Source: Chloroflexota bacterium (lineage in GTDB: Bacteria > Chloroflexota > Dehalococcoidia > UBA2979). Taken from it: 35,463 nucleotides of DNA. The position numbers and the translations under genes are program-made. The stretch is taken from NCBI GenBank assembly GCA_016866055.1, contig VGNK01000006.1, positions 1 to 35,463 on the forward strand, read 5' to 3'. Numbering within the stretch: the stretch's first letter is position 1; the number at the start of each line of letters is the position of its first letter. Below, piece after piece: positions 32,393 to 35,463 of the stretch. The notes below the pieces were generated by a model. That model had not been told where the DNA came from and did no database searches. It worked only from the letters and a program-made list of their open reading frames with translations.

Positions 32393-33655
32393 CTAGCGGG
32401 GGAGCGCGTAGCCGCGGCCGATCACCCCGGCCGCCTCCAGCTCGGCGATCGCGGCGGAGCTGAAGCCGAGCTCGGCAAGCACCTCGTCGTTGTGCTCGCC
32501 GACGAGGCCGCACGGGCGGTCCCAGGAGGCGGCGTCGGGCGCCACGTGCCAGAGGAAGCCCGGGAAGAGCCGGACGCCCGCGTGGCGGTGCTCGACGGTC
32601 TGCAGCCAGGCCCGGGCGGCGTGCTGGGGGCTCCCCAACACGGAGGCCGGCCCGATCACCGGGGCGGCGATCGCCCCCTCGTGCTGCACGGTGTCGGCGA
32701 TCGCCTCGGCCGTGCCGGAGGCGGCGAAGGCCCCCATCGCCGCGTCGATCGACGCGCGCGCGGCGAGCCGCCCCGTGACCGTCGCCCAGGCGTGGCCCGG
32801 CTCCGCCCACTCCGGGTGGCCGGCCGCCCGCGCCACCGCCGCCCACTGCCCGTCGTTCTCGGCGGCGATCACCACCCAGGCGTCCTCCCCGGCCTCGCCG
32901 CCCGCGGCGCGGTAGCAGCCGTGCGGGACGACGTGGGGGTCGACGTTCCCGAGCCGCCTGGGCTGCCGCCGGAGCATGGTCCACTCCGCGTACGCCCCGG
33001 GGAGCTGCCAGGCCAGCGCCTCGATCTGCGAGAGGTCGATGAAGGAGCCCGCCCCGGTCTGCTCGCGCCGCCGCAGGGCGGTCACCGCGGCGAAGACGAG
33101 CGTCAGCGCCCCCGTCGCGTCCGAGTGGTAGATCTGGTGGACGTCCTCCATCGGGCCGTCCGGGTAGCCGCGGAGCGCGGTGTGCCCCGCCGCCGCGTCG
33201 AGGCCGGACCCGAGCGTGACGTAGCCGCGATACGGCCCGGCGACGCCCCACCCCGGCATCGAGATCATCGAGAGCCGCGGGTTGAGCGAGCGGCACACCT
33301 CCCACCCGAACCCCATCCGCTCGATGGTGCCGGAGGAGTAGCCCTCGAAGAAGACGTCGGCGGTGGCGAGGAGGCGACGGAACGCCTCGATCCCCGGCTC
33401 CGAACGCAGGTTCAGCGTGATGTTTCGCTTGTTGCGGTTCGAGAGGTGGTGGATCGGGGAGCGCTCGTAGATCGGTCCGTCGCCCTCGGCGGCGGGGCCC
33501 GTCGCCGCGAGCGCCCGCGTGATCGAGTTGCGCGGGTACGACTCGACCTTGATCACGTCGGCGCCGAGGTCGCCGAGCAGCGACCCGGCCATCGGGCCGG
33601 CCCAGACCTCGGTCAGCTCGACCACGCGCACCCCAGCGAGCAGCTGCGAGGTCAT
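32393..33655 (-). CDS. CaiB/BaiF family CoA-transferase, subunit with catalytic Asp
   Basis: A 420-residue class III CoA-transferase that moves CoA between carboxylic acids through a covalent Asp anhydride. N-terminal motif VRVVELTEVWAGPMAGSLLGDLGADVIKVES and SNRNKRNITLNL are typical. The catalytic Asp is D179 in YHSDATGALTL, followed by VTALRRREQTGAGSFIDLSQIEA. Its ATG overlaps the preceding gene's TGA as ATGA (33652-33655). This is strong evidence of co-translation with the second family member and suggests a heteromeric enzyme such as the benzylsuccinate CoA-transferase pair BbsE/BbsF. The substrate is unknown. Confidence 0.92.
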   Translation of the reverse strand: MTSQLLAGVRVVELTEVWAGPMAGSLLGDLGADVIKVESYPRNSITRALAATGPAAEGDGPIYERSPIHHLSNRNKRNITLNLRSEPGIEAFRRLLATADVFFEGYSSGTIERMGFGWEVCRSLNPRLSMISMPGWGVAGPYRGYVTLGSGLDAAAGHTALRGYPDGPMEDVHQIYHSDATGALTLVFAAVTALRRREQTGAGSFIDLSQIEALAWQLPGAYAEWTMLRRQPRRLGNVDPHVVPHGCYRAAGGEAGEDAWVVIAAENDGQWAAVARAAGHPEWAEPGHAWATVTGRLAARASIDAAMGAFAASGTAEAIADTVQHEGAIAAPVIGPASVLGSPQHAARAWLQTVEHRHAGVRLFPGFLWHVAPDAASWDRPCGLVGEHNDEVLAELGFSSAAIAELEAAGVIGRGYALPR

Positions 33656-34836
33656 CCCGTCACCCCCGCGCGGAAGAGCGCGACCTGCTCGTCGCGCGCG
33701 TACCCCAGCTCGTCCAGGACTTCCGCCGTGTGCGCGCCGAGCGCGGGGGCGGCGCGCGCCTCCCAGCCGTCCTCGATGCGGAACGGCGGCCCCGCGATCG
33801 TGGCGTTGCCGCCCCCGGCGAGGGGAACGGAGACGAACGAACCGCGCGAGACGGCCTGGCGGTCCGCGAGCGCCTCGGAGACGTCGAGCACGGGCGCGAC
33901 CATCACGCCGTGCTGCTGGAGCTCGGTGAAGACCTCGTCGCGCGTGCGCCCCTCCAGCCAGGGGTCGAGGTACGTCATGAAGTCCGCCCAGTGCTCCGCC
34001 TTCGCGGGCGGAGTCGAGAAGCGCGGGTCGCGCGGGAGATCCGCGTGGCCGATCGCGGCGCAGAGCCGCGAGAAGAACGGCTCGCCCGCGGAGGCGAAGA
34101 CCACGTAGCCGTCGCGGCAGCGGTAGCAGCCGGCCGGATAGGCGAGCCGCGACTGCCCGGCCTGCCGGGGCATCTCGGCGCCCTGGAAGTGCCAGATCAG
34201 GTACCAGGTGTCGACGTTCCCGAGCAGCGCCTCGACGCCCGCCACCTCCACACGGCGCGGCCGGCCGTCGTGCGCGTGGCCCCAGAGCGCCGCGACGCCC
34301 GCCGCCGCCGCGGTGCTGCTCCACTGCAGCGTCGCGATCTGCGGGCCGTAGCGCAGCGGCTCGCGGCCGGCGATCGCGTGGTGACGCATCCGCGTCGTCC
34401 ACGCGAAGAGCGAGAGGTCGTTCTCGAGGCGCCCGGCGAACGGTCCGTCGAGCCCGTGCGGGGAGAGCGCGACCGTGCTCGGCGTGGGCGCGGCGCGCGC
34501 GGCGGCCGCGAGCACCGCCTCGGCGCGTGCCGGCGCCGCGTGCACGACGAGCAGCTGCGCGGTCGCGGCGAGCCGGGCCAGCACCTCGAGCCCGGTCGGC
34601 GTCCCCAGGTCGAGCGCGATCGAGCGCTTGCCGGTGTCGAGCGCGATGTGGAACGCGCCGCGCTCGAGCCCGGGGCGGTCCTCGAGGAACGGCGGCAGCC
34701 GGCGCATCTCGGCGCCGCCGGGCGGCTCCACCTTGATCACGTCGGCGCCGTAGTCGGAGAAGGTCTTCGTCGCGCCCGCCACCGCGAGCGTGCCGCCGAC
34801 CTCGATCACGCGCGTGCCGGCCAGCGGCTGATCCAC
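33652..34836 (-). CDS. CaiB/BaiF family CoA-transferase, subunit lacking the catalytic Asp
   Basis: A 394-residue class III CoA-transferase homologue. Motifs: TRVIEVGGTLAVAGATKTFSDYGADVIKVEP, KRSIALDLGTPTGLEVLARL, QSRLAYPAGCYRCRDGYVVF. In the position of the catalytic Asp of the partner (YHSDATGAL), this protein reads ATLQWSSTAAAAGVAAL with no Asp. By itself it is thus probably not catalytic, and a structural or binding subunit is more likely. It begins ATG 34836 and overlaps the partner's start by 4 bp. The gene order suggests expression of the two in equal amounts. Confidence 0.9.
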   Translation of the reverse strand: MDQPLAGTRVIEVGGTLAVAGATKTFSDYGADVIKVEPPGGAEMRRLPPFLEDRPGLERGAFHIALDTGKRSIALDLGTPTGLEVLARLAATAQLLVVHAAPARAEAVLAAAARAAPTPSTVALSPHGLDGPFAGRLENDLSLFAWTTRMRHHAIAGREPLRYGPQIATLQWSSTAAAAGVAALWGHAHDGRPRRVEVAGVEALLGNVDTWYLIWHFQGAEMPRQAGQSRLAYPAGCYRCRDGYVVFASAGEPFFSRLCAAIGHADLPRDPRFSTPPAKAEHWADFMTYLDPWLEGRTRDEVFTELQQHGVMVAPVLDVSEALADRQAVSRGSFVSVPLAGGGNATIAGPPFRIEDGWEARAAPALGAHTAEVLDELGYARDEQVALFRAGVTG

Positions 34837-34887
34837 GGACCCTCCCGTTCGTGGCGGCGCATGGCTACCACGCGCGCCGCCCGGGGG

Positions 34888-35463
34888 TCAACGCGACTCG
34901 GGCGGAAGGCGGAGCCGGCGCACGCAGCGAGGCGCGCCCGCGCCCATGCGGTCGGGGCTCTCGATGCCGGCCCCCGCGGCCACCGCGAGCCCGTGCAGGA
35001 GCGAGGTTCGCTCGCCGCAGACGGCCTCGCAGAGCGCCGCGCGGCGGTCCTCCTCGGTGGCGTCGGGCAGCGCGCAGCGCACCGTGATCAGCTCGACGCA
35101 CTGCCCATCGCGGCGGTCGTCGCCCTCGGCGTCGAGCGAGGAGAGCAGGCGGCGACCCGCCTCGCGCAGCGTGATCCCGTCCCACCCGGAGGACGGCGCC
35201 GAGGCGGCGCCGTAGGTGCGGCCCGCCTCCTCGAGCATTGCCCCCGCGGCGCCGTCGACGTTCAGCGCGTGGTGCACGAGCGAGCGCGCGAGCAGCGCCG
35301 CGACGCGCCACTTGGTGTCGCTCGCCTCGGGGAGGCCGCCGACGACGTGCTCGCGCGCGAGCTCGAGCGGCGCGGTCCGCCGGCAGCGTGACGATGCGCC
35401 CGACCTCGCGGGCGCCCCGCTGCGCGATCTCGACGGTGCCCGCGAGGGAGCCGGTGAGCGCGC
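34888..35463 (-). pseudogene. Possible SufR/ArsR-like regulator, 3' part, one frameshift
   Basis: On the - strand the visible end of a gene reads LTGSLAGTVEIAQRGAREVG and GRIVTLPADRA, then shifts frame near 35368-35378. It continues LELAREHVVGGLP and AMLEEAGRTYGAAS, ending CVRRLRLPPESR before TGA at 34888-34890. The C-terminal cysteine spacing (RCALPDA, LCEAVCGERTSLLHGL, PRCVRRL) and the phrase LEEAGRRLL-like resemble the cluster-binding tail of SufR/ArsR-type winged-helix regulators. The HTH would lie outside the window, so this assignment is tentative. The indel could be a base error. Confidence 0.45.

Noticed and set aside
1-35463. CRISPR arrays, tRNA, rRNA, phage or toxin-antitoxin genes
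   Set aside because: Scanned both strands; no repeat-spacer series, cloverleaf, rRNA signature or phage-type genes were seen.

Overview
The window is a very GC-rich (clearly above 70%), densely packed bacterial chromosome segment. The third-position GC bias, an F420-type luciferase-like oxidoreductase, a P450 with a 3Fe-4S ferredoxin, a DtxR/IdeR-like iron box, -10-only promoters and apparently leaderless genes all fit Actinomycetota. A deep-branching group such as Thermoleophilia is my best guess, but this is inference and no rRNA or tRNA is present to test it.

Layout. 1-2.7 kb: the 3' part of a menE-like acyl-CoA ligase, an unrecognised protein and a metallo-beta-lactamase-fold hydrolase. 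2.8-5.1 kb: a PHP domain fused to a MaoC/hot-dog domain, a second MaoC-like protein and a DoxX membrane protein. 5.1-9.0 kb: a divergent iron ABC importer (fbpA on +, fbpB-fbpC on -) with an iron-box-like site in the shared intergenic region. 9.0-11.3 kb: a DsbA/FrnE-type oxidoreductase with an in-frame TGA at the first Cys of its CPWC motif, a GH63-like glycosidase and a small frameshifted acidic protein. 11.4-15.6 kb: two enoyl-CoA hydratase-family proteins, a serine hydrolase and a zinc alcohol dehydrogenase. 15.8-21.3 kb: RNase D, an N-acyl-D-amino-acid deacylase-type amidohydrolase, a GMC oxidoreductase and a MerR regulator. 21.3-24.7 kb: enoyl-CoA hydratase, F420-type oxidoreductase and ferredoxin, divergent from a P450. 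24.8-25.1 kb: an internally deleted IS remnant. 25.1-29.5 kb: MFS exporter, SDR, YtcJ-like amidohydrolase and a flavin split-barrel protein. 29.6-35.5 kb: a CPA2 cation:proton antiporter broken by four indels, an HDOD protein, a pair of CaiB/BaiF CoA-transferases and the frameshifted 3' part of a possible regulator.

Working together. Most of the window looks like scattered catabolism of acyl-CoA, alcohol or xenobiotic substrates (hydratases, CoA-transferases, ADH, SDR, GMC, P450/ferredoxin), with iron uptake alongside. The most exciting item is the probable selenoprotein at 9002-9652 (UPWC active site). A stable hairpin begins 4 nt after the TGA and fits a bacterial SECIS element. Several genes carry single-base indels, so local assembly errors must be excluded before any broken gene or recoded codon is accepted.
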